DNA from: Bugulina stolonifera
Taxonomy: Eukaryota; Bryozoa; Gymnolaemata; Cheilostomatida; Bugulidae
Direction of reading: 5' to 3'
NCBI GenBank assembly: GCA_935421135.1
Contig: OW285191.1
Coordinates: forward strand, 16,632,700 to 16,696,699
DNA: 64,000 nucleotides
Shown here: positions 13,224 through 26,611 of the stretch, piece by piece
Numbering within the stretch: position 1 is the first letter of the stretch
Layout of the letters: the number at the start of each line of letters is the position of its first letter
Position numbers and translations under genes: made by a program
Notes under the pieces: generated by a model
What the model saw: only the letters and a program-made list of their open reading frames with translations
Told to the model about the DNA's origin: nothing
Database searches by the model: none

Positions 13224-15403
13224 TTTAAGAGATCAACATCAGATGAGATTGATGATACAAAGTCATCGAAACCTAAAGAGGGATAAAGAGCTGACATGGA
13301 GAATGTGAATTGCTTACAAAAACTGTAACTACACTTTTTATATTTAATATGTTGTAAAGAATCTCAGCAAATGGTGATCTGACACTAACAGCAACCAATT
13401 CAGACTATCAGACATTCTGAAGGAATAATTTATATCGACTAAATACTAAATTATAGGCAATTGGATGCATGTCTATAATTTAGTTGGAGTATTTTATATA
13501 ACCAAAACAGTGAAATTGTAAATTTGAGTTGAGACAATGGAGAGCATGTTCAAATCGAAGTTATTTGGTAGATCTGCATGTAAATAAATAATTGTAATAT
13601 TGTAATTGTAATATTTAACATTGTACATGTAATAACTAATATGCATGTGATAGTCCTACATGTAGGAAGATACAGTACATGTACAACTGCATGCATGTAC
13701 ATAATGGCAATCTTATAGTATAGGGTATGGACCCATCTGATTTGTATTACCAACATCACACATACTGTTTTACTGCTTGCATCGTTCTAAACGTGTTACT
13801 ACCATAATGATTGCAGACATCGTGCCATAAGTGAACCTGTCGTGAAAATACCAACTAACTAAATGTATAATATTCCAAAGTTCACACTGTTGGAAATCCT
13901 ACAGAATTAAAAATAACTCTAGGCAGAGAGCATCAAGTAAATATTTTCCTATTTTACCATAATAATAATTTATAATGCATGTACACTATAGGAAATATAT
14001 AACTGTGTTTGATATACATGTACATGTACAAGTAGCATGCTGTACACTTTGGAACACAATCTTGTAAATGCCAAGTTGATAAAGGGACGCTATTTAGTTG
14101 TAATTTGGTGCAAAGCAATAATATAGAGCCCTAGGCTATGATTACATCAACATGACTCAGGTTTCAGCTATGACATGCACTCCTAGCTCTACTATTCTGT
14201 TATGTAATAACTATTGTTTGCATAATGATGCTACACACTTAAAACCCCTTCAAACACACAGCAAGAGAAAGTATGACAGCTTTCAATGGCCTATACACTG
14301 TAGAAGGCATTTGCAACCATGTACTAGGATCACCTGCTGGTATTACAATATTGAATTATTGAATATTGCAAGCAAGATTTCACTGTAATTGTGACACTAG
14401 AAATATTGTAGATGTTGTCACTTGCTTTATTTATTATCTACAAGTTTTATGACCACAAAATTGCACTTTCAGTAGGACTGAATAAATTGATAAGATGAAG
14501 CATGTCGGCCAGGTCAGTCATCCCCAATTCAGTGGAATATTATATCATCATTTTATTTGCAAGATGACATCATGTCTAATAATAAAGAAGAAGACAACTT
14601 CTGCAGCCCAATTTTAATGAAGTGCCCCAGTAAATTACACCTGCTGCATTGATACAGTTATTGCATTATAGAAATTTTTTACCTGCAGGCTTACAAAAAG
14701 TCTCTAGCCCAATCTCCAAAGAGTTACATAGTTTACTATTATTAATGGCAATTATCACCACCTGGCTGTGGTAGTACATGTAAATTGGTATGAATAGCTT
14801 ACATACAATCATGTAATCAAATCTTTCTTGGTTCAATTTATTCTGAAACACATTCATTATAGCATTTCATCCAGTTAACTTACAGGACAGTATGGAAAAA
14901 TAATCAAACAAAAATATCAGATTGTCTAGAAATAACTAATGTTTGCAATGTATGAAAATGGAAATCTTATAGCAGCACCAATCAAGGCAAATAAATGGAA
15001 GATGACTGAAGGTGCATAATAATTCTTCTAGGTAAAAATAGGAAAACAATTTAACAAAAATAATGTGTAACATAAATATAATTGTTTAGCACCATTAGAC
15101 TGAGCTAACTAAGAATGTGTGTGTATACTTACTTTTGGTCTTGTGACTGCAGACAAATGTGATTGTAATCGAAAATCTACAAAAAAACCATCAAAAGCTG
15201 AACAATACACCAACATAAATTACAGCATATAGAGCAATAATTTATTGTAAATGTTGAAGCTATCCTCTCCCGCAATTTCAACCAAGAAAGATAAGACAAC
15301 TCCAGTTGTATCAGTACATTGTGGAAGTGACAACTGTGAACAGACAACCCAAATCAATTAAGACAGCTACTTGTGTAGTTTCAAGAACCTACCAGTTAGA
15401 CCG
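13224..15403. other. Intergenic between convergent genes
   Basis: About 2.2 kb between the 3' ends of the PPP1R27-like gene (+) and DDHD1 (-). On the minus strand an AATAAA (plus strand TTTATT at 15241-15246) lies about 160 nt past the DDHD1 stop and is a plausible polyadenylation signal for it. TACATGTA runs occur near 13670-13700 and 14020-14032. No exon chain or RNA gene was recognised. Confidence 0.5.
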
Positions 15404-18400
15404 CTACTTGATGGGATGAAAATCAGGGAATATATTCGTGAGAAGAAACAGAGCAATCTCTGGAGTTGACCAATAAGAAGTGTGCGAGAAGATAGCACTG
15501 ACGTAGCTATTCGTCATCATACCACCACTACTTGGTAAAACATAGTCCAGTCTAAACTCTAGATCTACAGTAGCATACAAGTGTGAGGAACAAGTCACTC
15601 CTATCTTTGGTTATATATTATAATCAATGTATTTCAATGGGGGAATGGTACCTACGGCCCTGCCTATTCAGTTGGCAGGGAATATTATAGTATTTAGCAG
15701 CAATAATGGTTTACATTGAGATTCAGGTAGTAAATAGTCCTCAAGAGACTACGTTTCCTATCCCGGTTGCTTGGCATAGGGTAGTTGTCCTAGTTTTAGG
15801 CTATCATACTGTGCAAACTATTTAGAGCGAGTCCCAAAAGTGAACAATTTCTTTTAAATGTTTTATACATGTATATAAACCATTAGTCATTCATAATGTG
15901 TGAAAATCATTCAGTGAAAGGGGGTACATAGTGAGTCAAAGCTCTACATATACCATCCAAACAAGCATGGTAACCACTTTATACAATATGATATAATCTA
16001 ACCCGTGTGTTCTATCAAATCAACCTCTTCTGTCCTGGCGTCATCAGTCTCATCTTCACTGCATACATTCTGGTAGGCGTTCAACTCTGCAGCTAGCTTC
16101 TCCTCAGCCTTCATTGAGCCACGCCCTCCAAGTTTAGAGAACAAACCTTTCAAAGCCCCTGAACAGTAAAATATTATAATTACAAACTGCCATACAGAAA
16201 AAGCACTTTTAGCAGTCACACATTGCATATTATTCCCAATGAATAAATGGAATAACTTGCTCTGACCTTTGAGCCCACTATGATCGCCACCAGTAGCACC
16301 TGCTCCATCAGTCAGATCGGCACCTGTAGCAAGGTGTGATTGCTTAGCGTCATCAGGTTTTGAATCACTCTTAATAGGAGTGCCACCAGTTGAAGTATCA
16401 CTCTCATCTGACTTACGCCTTTTCCTAACTGAATGACAAAGTATCATATTGTATAAATATGTCCAGACTGATGTGAAGGCATAATTTTATGTTGGCTTGA
16501 CATTATATATGAGGATGTATAAGGTGAATAATTTTTAAGTCATTTATATTACAATACTAACACAATATTAACTTCTTAAAGCAGATAGATTTGAGAAAAA
16601 ATACGTGATATGTGTGTAGCCTAAGAGTGTATAAGTAGTGTATTGTATAAAATTGGAATTAAACCAATTAGGTTAACAAGCGCCTTTAGTCCAGCACACA
16701 GATGATGGAACTCCTATGTTGGCTGTAGCCTGGTAATAAAGTATGAACTTGTTCACATTATACACAATACACTAAAGTGTCAGTAGATATACCTAGTAAT
16801 ACCAGTACCTGGTTTAGCTGCCTTTTCAAATGCCGCATATGCTTTAGCCTTCATTTCAGAATACGGAACTTTATTAGCTTCATGTAGTTTATGTATTTTG
16901 AGCGGGGCAATGGTGCTGTAATGCTTGAGTACTAACGGCTCAATCCTGTATGCCTGAAATGATAAACTTCCCCAATACTACACATTGTACTCTATATAAC
17001 ATGTACACAGCACCTGCACATACACATACACAAACCTTACACATGTTTACCAGAAAGCATTATTTACATCTTAGTTCATGCAATGTGATGGGATACTACA
17101 GCAACAAAAGTATGATCATATAGAGTAATGCAGAAGTACAACATAACAATGAATAAAACAGTTGGCTCTGCCCCTATGATAATATTATATTATAATAAAA
17201 TAGACTCACGACTGGATCACTGGCATGGTAGACATTGTAGAAACGCTTGCATAGAGATTTTGGTAGCAGATGATCCATCAAACCATTGGGTTTTGGTCGT
17301 ATCCCCCTCAAAGTTAGAAATACACCTAATGGAGATCCTAGGCTAAATAGATTTTCAACCTAAAGATTTAACAAAAATGGAATTTATATATATTAAAATC
17401 AGGTAGTAGTTAGTAGTAAATGACAATTATGTAGCATCTCCTTCCTTGTGGTACAATGTAAAAGGAAAGTAATAAAAAACCAAAACAGTAACCAACTACC
17501 TACCTTGTAGACAAAGAGGTAACTACTCACCTTGAAGACTAGGGGACTGCTCTCTTTTTGTACAATAGAATTGATGTAGAAATCATGAAGTCTAAAAAAT
17601 CAACATAAAGCGTGACCCAAACTACACCAAGTTTAATAAGTGCCAACATGTTATCAGAGTACACTGATGGAATATGGAAGCCATAATGCAGATATTACAT
17701 GTACATACGTAGTGTAGTGTAGTGTACACATACTTTTTACTTCTATCTGAACTTGTCATTGTCTCCAACTGTAGTTGACTCTTCTGTTCAGTGGTGGATT
17801 GCGTTTTCTGAAGAGAGACACCAGTGGAGTAAAAACACTTGTTGTATTACAACATCACACACGTGTGCATTGCAACATTACACACTTGTATTACAATGTA
17901 GACATTCGTATTATTATACTTTGCACTTGTATTATCCCAATTACTCCGATTCCACACAGATGCAACATATTTGCTATGGAATACATCCAAAAACTACACA
18001 CTACACACACAAAACTACACAATGTGACTCTCGTATATTACAATATCACTTGACTTGCACATATTAAAATAGAACACGCACATACTGTGGATAGACCTAT
18101 GAAATTGCGAGCGACCTATAAACTTACAAGCACATTGGAGACATATTGGTCGTAGAGTTCTATGGGGTCCCAGCCAGTGAGTATATCATAGAGTATAACA
18201 GAGCCAAGAGAATGAGCACACACAGACACCTGGCCATTATTAGCTTCAAAGTATGGATTCCTTTCCACAAATATATTATACAGCCTGTTCAACTCTGATG
18301 TGAGACCATTAATAATCTGCAGAAGGTAAAACATATATTAGTAATAGTGAGGGAGACCCACCTCCTCCCGTAATAGTGGATTAGTGTATATACCCACCTC

Positions 18401-21400
18401 CCCTCTGTATAGTGGACTAGTGTATATACCCACCTCCCCTCTGTATAGAGGACTAGTGCATATACCCACCTCCCTTCCATACGGTGAACTAGTGTATATA
18501 CCCACCTCCCCTCTGCATAGTGGACTAATGCATATACCCACCTCCCCTCTGTATAGTGGACTAGTGTATATACCCACCTCCCCTCTGTATAGTGGACTAG
18601 TGTAGTAGAGAATATCCATAGCTGTAGAGTTGAGTATGACTCTGAGGTTCCTCAGCTTCTCTGGTGTTATGGATTCTACCAAATCTATAAAATTAAAAAT
18701 GATGATGCCGTGAACTAATCTTTTTATTATGTACAGGTTAGGCCTAGTCTTTCGAATTGTAGAGTCAAACATGATGCTATTAAATCTAGTTTATATGACT
18801 AACTACCCATATGTATTTTATACAACAAACACCTAGAAACAACTTTGTAAAGTAACAAAAAGGTAGTGTGTAGTGCAGTGTATGAAACAACTTAGAGCGA
18901 CATACAGACATGTCCACTCATAAGTATCTGCATCAATATCTGCGTGTATTAACAGAGAGGAGAGGGCATATTCTTACCTCCATCAAGCTGCAAGTCAGTC
19001 CTCCATTCTACAGGAAGAAACTCAATTCTTTGACGAGAGGAAGTGAGATCAGGAAAGTATTTGGGTATGAGTTTATGGGTGCCGTTCCTAAGACTACAAA
19101 CATGCATAATATATTAAATGTAAGGTAGTTAGGTATATGATTGTAGACTAGTAAGGTAGTTAGGTATATGATTGTAGACTAGTAAGGAGTTAAGTATATG
19201 ATTGTAGACTAGTAAGGTAGTTAGGTATATGATTGTAGACTAGTAAGGTAGTTAGGTATATGATTGTAGACTAGTAAGGAGTTAGGTATATGATTGTAGA
19301 CTAGTAAGGTAGTTAGGTATATGATTGTAGACTAGTAAGGAGTTAGGTATATGATTGTAGACTAGTAAGGTAGTTAGGTATATGATTGTAGACTAGTAAG
19401 GTAGTTAGGTATATGATTGTAGACTAGTAAGGTAGTTAGGTATATGATTGTAGACTAGTAAGGTAGTTAGGTATATGATTGTAGACTAGTAAGGTAGTTA
19501 GGTATATGATTGTAGACTAGTAAGGTAGTTAGGTATATGATTGTAGACTAGTAAGGTAGTTAGGTATATGATTGTAGACTAGTAAGGTAGTTAGGTATAT
19601 GATTGTAGACTAGTAAGGTATATGATTGTAGACTAGTAAGGTAGTTAGGTATATGATTGTAGACTAGTAAGGTAGTTAGGTATATGATTGTAGACTAGTA
19701 AGGTAGTTAGGTATATGATTGTAGACTAGTAAGGAGTTAAGTATATGATTGTAGACTAGTAAGGTAGTCAGGTATATGATTGTAGACTAGTAAGGAGTTA
19801 GGTATATGATTGTAGACTAGTAAGGAGTTAGGTATATGATTGTAGACTAGTAAGGAGTTAGGTATATGATTGTAGACTAGTATGGTAGTTAGGTATATGA
19901 TTGTAGACTAGTAAGGTATATGATTGTAGACTAGTAAGGAGTTAGGTATATGATTGTAGACTAGTAAGGTAGTTAGGTATATGATTGTAGACTAGTAAGG
20001 TAGTTAGGTATATGATTGTAGACTAGTAAGGAGTTAGGTATATGATTGTAGACTAGTAAGGTAGTTAGGTATATGATTGTAGACTAGTAAGGTAGTTAGG
20101 TATATGATTGTAGACTAGTAAGGTAGTTAGGTATATGATTGTAGACTAGTAAGGTATATGATTGTAGACTAGTAAGGAGTTAGGTATATGATTGTAGACT
20201 AGTAAGGAGTTAGGTATATGATTGTAGACTAGTATGGTAGTTAGGTATATGATTGTAGACTAGTAAGGTATATGATTGTAGACTAGTAAGGAGTTAGGTA
20301 TATGATTGTAGACTAGTAAGGTAGTTAGGTATATGATTGTAGACTAGTAAGGTAGTTAGGTATATGATTGTAGACTAGTAAGGAGTTAGGTATATGATTG
20401 TAGACTAGTAAGGTAGTTAGGTATATGATTGTAGACTAGTAAGGTAGTTAGGTATATGATTGTAGACTAGTAAGGTAGTTAGGTATATGATTGTAGACTA
20501 GTAAGGTATATGATTGTAGACTAGTAAGGAGTTAGGTATATGATTGTAGACTAGTAAGGTAGTTAGGTATATGATTGTAGACTAGTAAGGTAGTTAGGTA
20601 TATGATTGTAGACTAGTAAGGAGTTAGGTATATGATTGTAGACTAGTAAGGTAGTTAGGTATATGATTGTAGACTAGTAAGGTAGTTAGGTATATGATTG
20701 TAGACTAGTAAGGTAGTTAGGTATATGATTGTAGACTAGTAAGGTAGTTAGGTATATGATTGTAGACTAGTAAGGTAGTTAGGTATATGATTGTAGACTA
20801 GTAAGGAGTTAGGTATATGATTGTAGACTAGTAAGGTAGTTAGGTATATGATTGTAGACTAGTAAGGTAGTTAGGTATATGATTGTAGACTAGTAAGGTA
20901 GTTAGGTATATGATTGTAGACTAGTAAGGAGTTAGGTATATGATTGTAGACTAGTAAGGTAGTTAGGTATATGATTGTAGACTAGTAAGGTAGTTAGGTA
21001 TATGATTGTAGACTAGTAAGGTAGTTAGGTATATGATTGTAGACTAGTAAGGTAGTTAGGTATATGATTGTAGACTAGTAAGGTAGTTAGGTATATGATT
21101 GTAGACTAGTAAGGTATATGATTGTAGACTAGTAAGGTAGTTAGGTATATGATTGTAGACTAGTAAGGTAGTTAGGTATATGATTGTAGACTAGTAAGGT
21201 AGTTAGGTATATGATTGTAGACTAGTAAGGTAGCTAGGTATATGATTGTAGACTAGCAAGGTAGTTAGGTAGTTCTTAGTGGTTCCAACTGAAGCCATTG
21301 ATGATCAACTCATGACTAGAAGTGACGTACTCGTTACAGCAGCTGATAATTCTGTTCTGGTTGTACTTCTGGCCAATACCGTGTACTACAAACACGAGCT

Positions 21401-24400
21401 GAGTGACATCTGGTGGTTTGTCGTCCATCTTGGCTTCTTCGTAATACCCTCTATATAACCTTGTACCAGTACCAGCTAAAACACATTGATTATTGCAGAG
21501 CAATAAGAATGTGGTAAATTAGTGCACCTTGCTACATCATTGATACAATGTACATTTACATAATATAATAGATCTATGAATAATATAGAGTTTATTATTA
21601 AAGGTCAAAGGCCAAGTTTAGGAGCACGTTCCTATTATGATTTGTTCAACATAGAGAAGCAAAACATATTTAGCAGGTCTAATAACAGTCTATTATAACT
21701 GCCAACAGATATTTACGTGTACTGGTGCACATGTACTTATACATACTATATGCATGATCACCTATCCACTTGTACTTACGTTTGCGAATACTGAATTTAT
21801 TGGTAACGTATCTAAACATTCGAGAGCTAGCTGCTTCACTGTACATATACACTTCATTCACATCGTACCAGTCGACGTGAAACTCTCTAAACTTGACTGT
21901 GTGTAACGCTACAAGTATTAAAGGTGGATAGAGATATATAATGGATGTATCAGATGACAGCAAAACACCAACTGATACTATCATTGTTGATTACCAACAA
22001 CTGACATGCCACTGTAGGCCCTGTATACAAACTAAGATAAAAGACATCCTATTTCAGAAGCTGTATTAATTGGCAAAGGTTACATTTTAATATACCTAAA
22101 ACTACAGCACATTGGATAAACCTGCAGTATTGGGTCTACTTGGGATGGTTTAATTAAATGTAATACATGAGGTTAATATAGAACAGTCTATTTCTTCACA
22201 CCTTTGGTGACAGCACAACTAATACTAGAAATCCCTTCAGCTATGCACACATAGCCACAGGCCCAAGAAGATTATAATTTCATAATAGATAAGACTGGCT
22301 TATTAGCAAATAGAAACAGGGAAATATTGCAATATAATCAATGAAGTTAGTAATAATCTAAGTAAGTAGCCAGTGTATAGAATATAGTAGGGAGTTGATC
22401 ACATATACACAGTGTACGTGTAATAGTACATAAAGCTGCTAGTGTAGCACCTCAAGGCTGGTAATAGTGGTAATAGCAGGTTTCATCCTTACACTGTATA
22501 CAGTTTAGAACCAGATATTAGTACGTTGAACTAATAGTATTGATCCCAGGGTCATTGTACAACTACTATGAATGATCATAACATAGTATTTACCCTACAC
22601 TTATGACAAGCATTTTATACAGTGTGTGCAGTTCCAGAGGATGCTAGAAAGTATTAGCTGATTAGCCTTAGAGGTGTCACCATTTCATAGATAATTAGAT
22701 TAATGGGAGAAGAAGAGTTTGGAAAAAGTGCATTAAATTCAATAGAGATCAATGGAAGGCACTTGAGAGTGGACTATGTATCATTATGTAGCACTTGATA
22801 GCTTACTACATGTAGGCTGTCATAGAGAAGCCTTTGACATCATTCCTAGCCTGGGTTCCCAGCCCTTGATTTGAACCTGAGTACGCCATTAGTTATGCAA
22901 TGTACAGCCTAGTTCAGCCTAAAGCTTGGATTCTTGGAGGAGCCCTACATATACATGTATATGAGGAAATTATACACTGTGTCATGTAAGATAAAGGCTA
23001 AAATAATACCTTCAGATCTACTTGGCTTCTTCTCATTTGTGTGAGGGTCGGGTATTGGCTGCCCCTTAAACTTGGCTAGATGATCCTGCTCTAACTGTAA
23101 ACTGTAATTGTGCTCCAAAGGCTGTCCTGTACCGTCTACAAACCATGTGCCTCGCAATATTGGTAGAGATTGCCCTGTAATAGAAAAACAAGTAAGAGGG
23201 TGATTTACAGTTCATAGTGTATGTGTGTGTATGTGTGTGTATGTACATGGATGTTCTATTAGGCTGTATAATGAATAGTGCTGAATGCGTAAAATAAAAA
23301 AGTGACAAATAAAAAATAATGTGAAAGAATAACAATATTGTAAATATACATGTATTTATTAGGAACTACCCAAGTGTATTGGTCTACCAGTATTAAAAGT
23401 ACACAATATCATGATGCCCACATGTTGCATAATGCATTACATTATATAATGTAGATATAATAGGGGTTGGGTTGACAGCTGACACTACCATTATATTTGT
23501 AGTGTATTATAGATAATAATGTGCCACATCAAACTATAATAATATCCAGCTCTAGGAGCCGTGGTAGCCCCTCGACTAGCTCTGCTATTGGGTAGCCACG
23601 TTAAAGAATTGTGTTTGGCGCCACGGATATATATATTATTATTAATGTTTATTGTGGTGATGTGTATTATACTTTCATATCCCACATGATTATCTGTCAC
23701 GCTGATCATTGTCAATGTTGGCCAATTCCTTGAGTCTCAAGGGAAATAAATGACAGTAGGAGGATGAATATATTACATGTATGTGGAGGCATGTAAATAC
23801 AGCCTGCTAGACTCTTGCAGCTCTTACAAACAAGACAGTCTAATGCAAACTTACCTTTCCAGTATATTGGGTTAACTTTGCTGTTATTAATATCTACTTC
23901 ATATAGACCACCTCGTACATGGATGTGGGTGTCTATGTCATCCTCGTCTGAGGTGTTACTTGTTTTTCTAGCATGCTCCAAGGCCCTGAACCTGCATTCT
24001 ATTCTTAGAGAATCATAACCAATGAAAGCAACCCACTTGGCTTTAGGGTCTTCTTTGTAAAACCATCTATAATATATACATGTACATGTACCCACCACTC
24101 GAGACAAGATGAAGTTAAGTTCAGAACAAACTAGATTACGTGGTTGGGAAAACAATCATTGCAGAAAAAAACTTAGTGTAGCCCAAAATGCAAACCCAAA
24201 ACAATATCGATGACTTAGGATGTTACCTAACCTAATTTCTTCTGGAACCAAATCTTGAACTTTATCAATTCTGGAAGGATGCCAGAACATTTTTCTAACT
24301 GGTGGAGAAGAAGCTCTACTCTCAGATGGGTCATGTATATCCTCTGGTGGTTGGAAGTGCACAGAGTAGCCATCTGCACTGACATCATCATCTGAGCCAA

Positions 24401-24452
24401 AGCTCGTAGCCTCGTATCCATCTTCAGAGTTCTCTCCTACACTTTTAAACAT
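15404..24452 (-). CDS. DDHD1: DDHD-domain phospholipase A1, DDHD1-like (PA-PLA1)
   Basis: Fifteen exons, 5' to 3': 24452-24232, 24066-23855, 23174-23010, 21908-21780, 21475-21331, 19093-18978, 18684-18578, 18316-18128, 17807-17734, 17591-17531, 17359-17210, 16953-16809, 16428-16267, 16158-16003, 15564-15404; 730 residues. Features in order: WWE-like N-terminus (WFYKEDPKAKWVAFIGYDSL, about 74), RGGLYEVD, LVFVVHGIGQ, EFLPVEWR, SITPEKLRNLR, lipase GxSxG in CAHSLGSV (Ser about 401), then the DDHD domain from VENLFSLGSPLG (about 474) through DPVAYRIEPLVLKHYS to SHTSYWSTPEIALFLLT. The family hydrolyses phosphatidic acid and phosphatidylinositol at sn-1 on cytosolic membrane faces. Wording is closer to DDHD1 than to DDHD2 or SEC23IP. 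The end of exon 5 is the least certain junction: a GA|GTACGT donor keeps family spacing, but the frame stays open to 21276. Confidence 0.93.
18355..18604 (-). repeat. 36-bp minisatellite duplicating a DDHD1 exon end and its splice donor
   Basis: Seven 36-bp units. The highest-coordinate unit contains the last codons of DDHD1 exon 7 (TSPLYRGE) and its donor GAG|GTGGGT at 18578/18577; the other six lie in the intron and repeat both the coding end and the donor. Since 36 is a multiple of three and no unit has a stop, the frame stays open through all copies, as repeats of VGIYTSPLYRGE with substitutions, ending shortly after the last unit. Units differ at a few positions (TSPLCRGE, SSPYGREV, NPLLREEV). 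Confidence 0.95.
19129..21275 (-). repeat. Large 30/31-bp minisatellite, about 70 copies
   Basis: Over 2.1 kb of units reading GGTAGTTAGGTATATGATTG then TAGACTAGTAA (31 bp), mixed with a 30-bp form (GGAGTTAGG) and a 23-bp form lacking the GTAGTTAG block. Rare variants occur, such as TATGG at 19881 and again at 20233. It fills almost the whole intron between DDHD1 exons 5 and 6. The order of unit variants recurs at a spacing of about 352 bp, indicating higher-order duplication. It has no spacer-repeat structure. Confidence 0.97.
23530..23640 (+). mobile_element. 3' fragment of a tRNA-derived SINE
   Basis: From about 23532 this segment matches the 3' half of the SINE at 62721-62985: AACTATAATAATATCCAGCT, CTAGGAGC, CTCGACTAGCTCTGCTATTG, GTTAAAGAATTGTGTTTGGC, CCACGGATAT. 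Only scattered transitions separate the two copies. The tRNA-like head is absent, so it is 5'-truncated. It lies in DDHD1 intron 2, antisense to the gene, and ends in an AT-rich TATATATATTATTATTA tail. Confidence 0.85.
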
Positions 24453-26611
24453 AGTAGATGTCTATTTTTAGCCTCCTGGGTCTAAAATCGTACCAAAATA
24501 TTTCAACTATGCTACATAGAATGTATGTTATACATATAAATCATTTTCCATCATTGTAAATTACTATTGAACTAGAACAACACTGTACAATAGGCTACTG
24601 CAAAAAAGTCACCATTATTAACAAAGTGCTATAGCTATAGCGCTTGTGTGTGTGCGTGCGTATGGGCAGATTTGCATTAATGATATTTTGCAAATATTGT
24701 ATTGTGGTAACAGAGCAAGTACCAATTACATCAACTAGAAGGGTACTAGTAGTTAGTACTGTACTAACTCTTAATGTGCTACCTGCACCTCACCGATGTG
24801 GTTATACATATCTCATGTGGTAATCATAATGGTAATGAATTTTTCCAAGTAAACGTTAAAACTAAATTGAAACTCAAAAACAGCAGAGTAAGGGTGCAAT
24901 TGCAAATCAAAGAGAACAGCAAAGTTTCAATGGACAAGTCACAATCTCAATCTAATGGAAGGTTCATTAAATTTAATCTAATTTACCTCGTTTTCTTTAG
25001 CACATATATAACATTACCACATATTAATATTGTCATTATACATGTAATTATTAGTTAGTATAAAATAGTAATGTATAACTAATAATAATAAGTGTTATTA
25101 ATTAGATTATAAGTATAGTTACATTTGTATGAAATAACATCACAATAAAAATGAAATAAGTAAAGAGAAGATTTTAAACAACTAATCAAGCAAGCTAATG
25201 TTAACTAAATGTGCTGCATAAAGCTTTAATTTTCACTTCAAAATATTAAATGTCACCAATAACTTTTTAACTGAATTTCCCCACTGAGACCCTTGGAAGA
25301 GGTTAAGGCGTGGGAACTCATTGATTTGCAATATACTATTTTAATAATTATGCCAACCCTCTTTATTGTAATGCAACCACGTAAGAGTAGACATAACTGA
25401 TTCATTGACCATTGTATTGTACATAATATATTAAATTACGATCAAAGTTCTACATAAAACAGTCAGCTAAGAGCCGGAAATAAACTGAACAGCACGATAC
25501 TTGATACGTGATAGTTTGTGGTGTAGCAGCCTCAGTTTCAAGTTACACAATACGCATCCCATAATCTTCGTTTCTATCGATGTAAAGAATTATACTTCGG
25601 CCTCTATTGTCATAGACCTTAGTCTATCATCATTTCTATTATCCAAAAAGGCAAGGCGAGCTTTATTTTATTTATAAAATTTAAATTCGACATCCAATTG
25701 GAGTAACACCGTGTGCCCTTGGTTGACCAAAAGCTCTAATCACTAATAGGCGAGGTTCCGCTTGCAAATATTATTTTATTGTCAATTACATGTACATGTA
25801 GTTACGGCAGTTGTATACTTTTTAATTTATAGAATTATATTGTCAATTATTATATTATTAATAATTAATTTAAATAAAAATAGGCTACTAACTGACTGGA
25901 CTCATTCTCAAGTTCTCAAGCAGACAATCACAAAAAGGAAATTGTCAGAAAATAAAATGAACATGAATCTAGAACTCTAACAAACATTATTATCCTGAAA
26001 ACACAAAAGGCAGACGCTATTCAAATATATATATATATGGCAATAGTCATAGTCATAGTGTATTTTTTTATGTTTAATATTTATGTTAATTAATATTTAT
26101 TAGTTAATATAATGTTAGATATTGTAATTTTATTATAATATTAATATAGATAAAAGTTAAAATTGGAAATATTGATTGTAAAAAAGCTAAAGAACATATA
26201 AAACATTGCAAAGAATAAAAAGAATATTATGTAATATAAATATATGAATTGATTTTTAGCACAGAAATAAAATATAAAAATATTATTATATAGTTACTTA
26301 TGAATGCCAATTTGTATTCTAATGTGTGCACACTATAGTGATACAACAATATATATATATATATTAAGAGAGTCTCTACACTAGTAGGCTTACCCTCGTG
26401 TGTTATCTTTGGAAATATTTATTTGAAAATGATAAGTGCGTGCCTTCAACGGTTAGTGTTTATGGTTGCGTGTTGCTTGTGGGCTCTCTCTGATATCTCT
26501 GAATTACAACAACTCATTTAGTATCTTTTTTTAGGAACTTCCACTTACCAAGTTTGTTGGACAGCTTTCAACAGCTTGGTCGCACCATATTAATTTGGCT
26601 GGAAGTTTAAA
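24453..26611. other. Divergent intergenic region, DDHD1 / MED31
   Basis: About 2.2 kb between the start codons of two divergently transcribed genes, so both promoters should lie here. Sequence is strongly AT-rich, with TA dinucleotide runs at 26023-26038 and 26349-26362. A LINE-end relic is at 25279-25317. No TATA element or initiator can be assigned with confidence. No coding exon was seen. Confidence 0.5.
25279..25317 (-). repeat. Orphan copy of the LINE terminal motif
   Basis: On the plus strand CCCCACTGAGACCC, a short loop, then GGTTAAGGCGTGGGAAC. The outer CCCAC pairs with GTGGG and the inner ACC with GGT. The same arrangement (CCCACTGAGACC ... GTGGGAAC) lies at 39174-39212, directly before the poly(A) of the full LINE. 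I read this as the 3' end of a heavily 5'-truncated minus-strand copy of a related LINE. Confidence 0.6.

Noticed and set aside
17753..18067. Plus-strand frames of 92-104 codons
   Set aside because: Antisense to DDHD1 exon 9 and its intron; Thr/His-rich shadow of an AC-rich tract.
19129..21275. CRISPR-like array
   Set aside because: Units are contiguous with no unique spacers, and the array lies in an animal-type intron.
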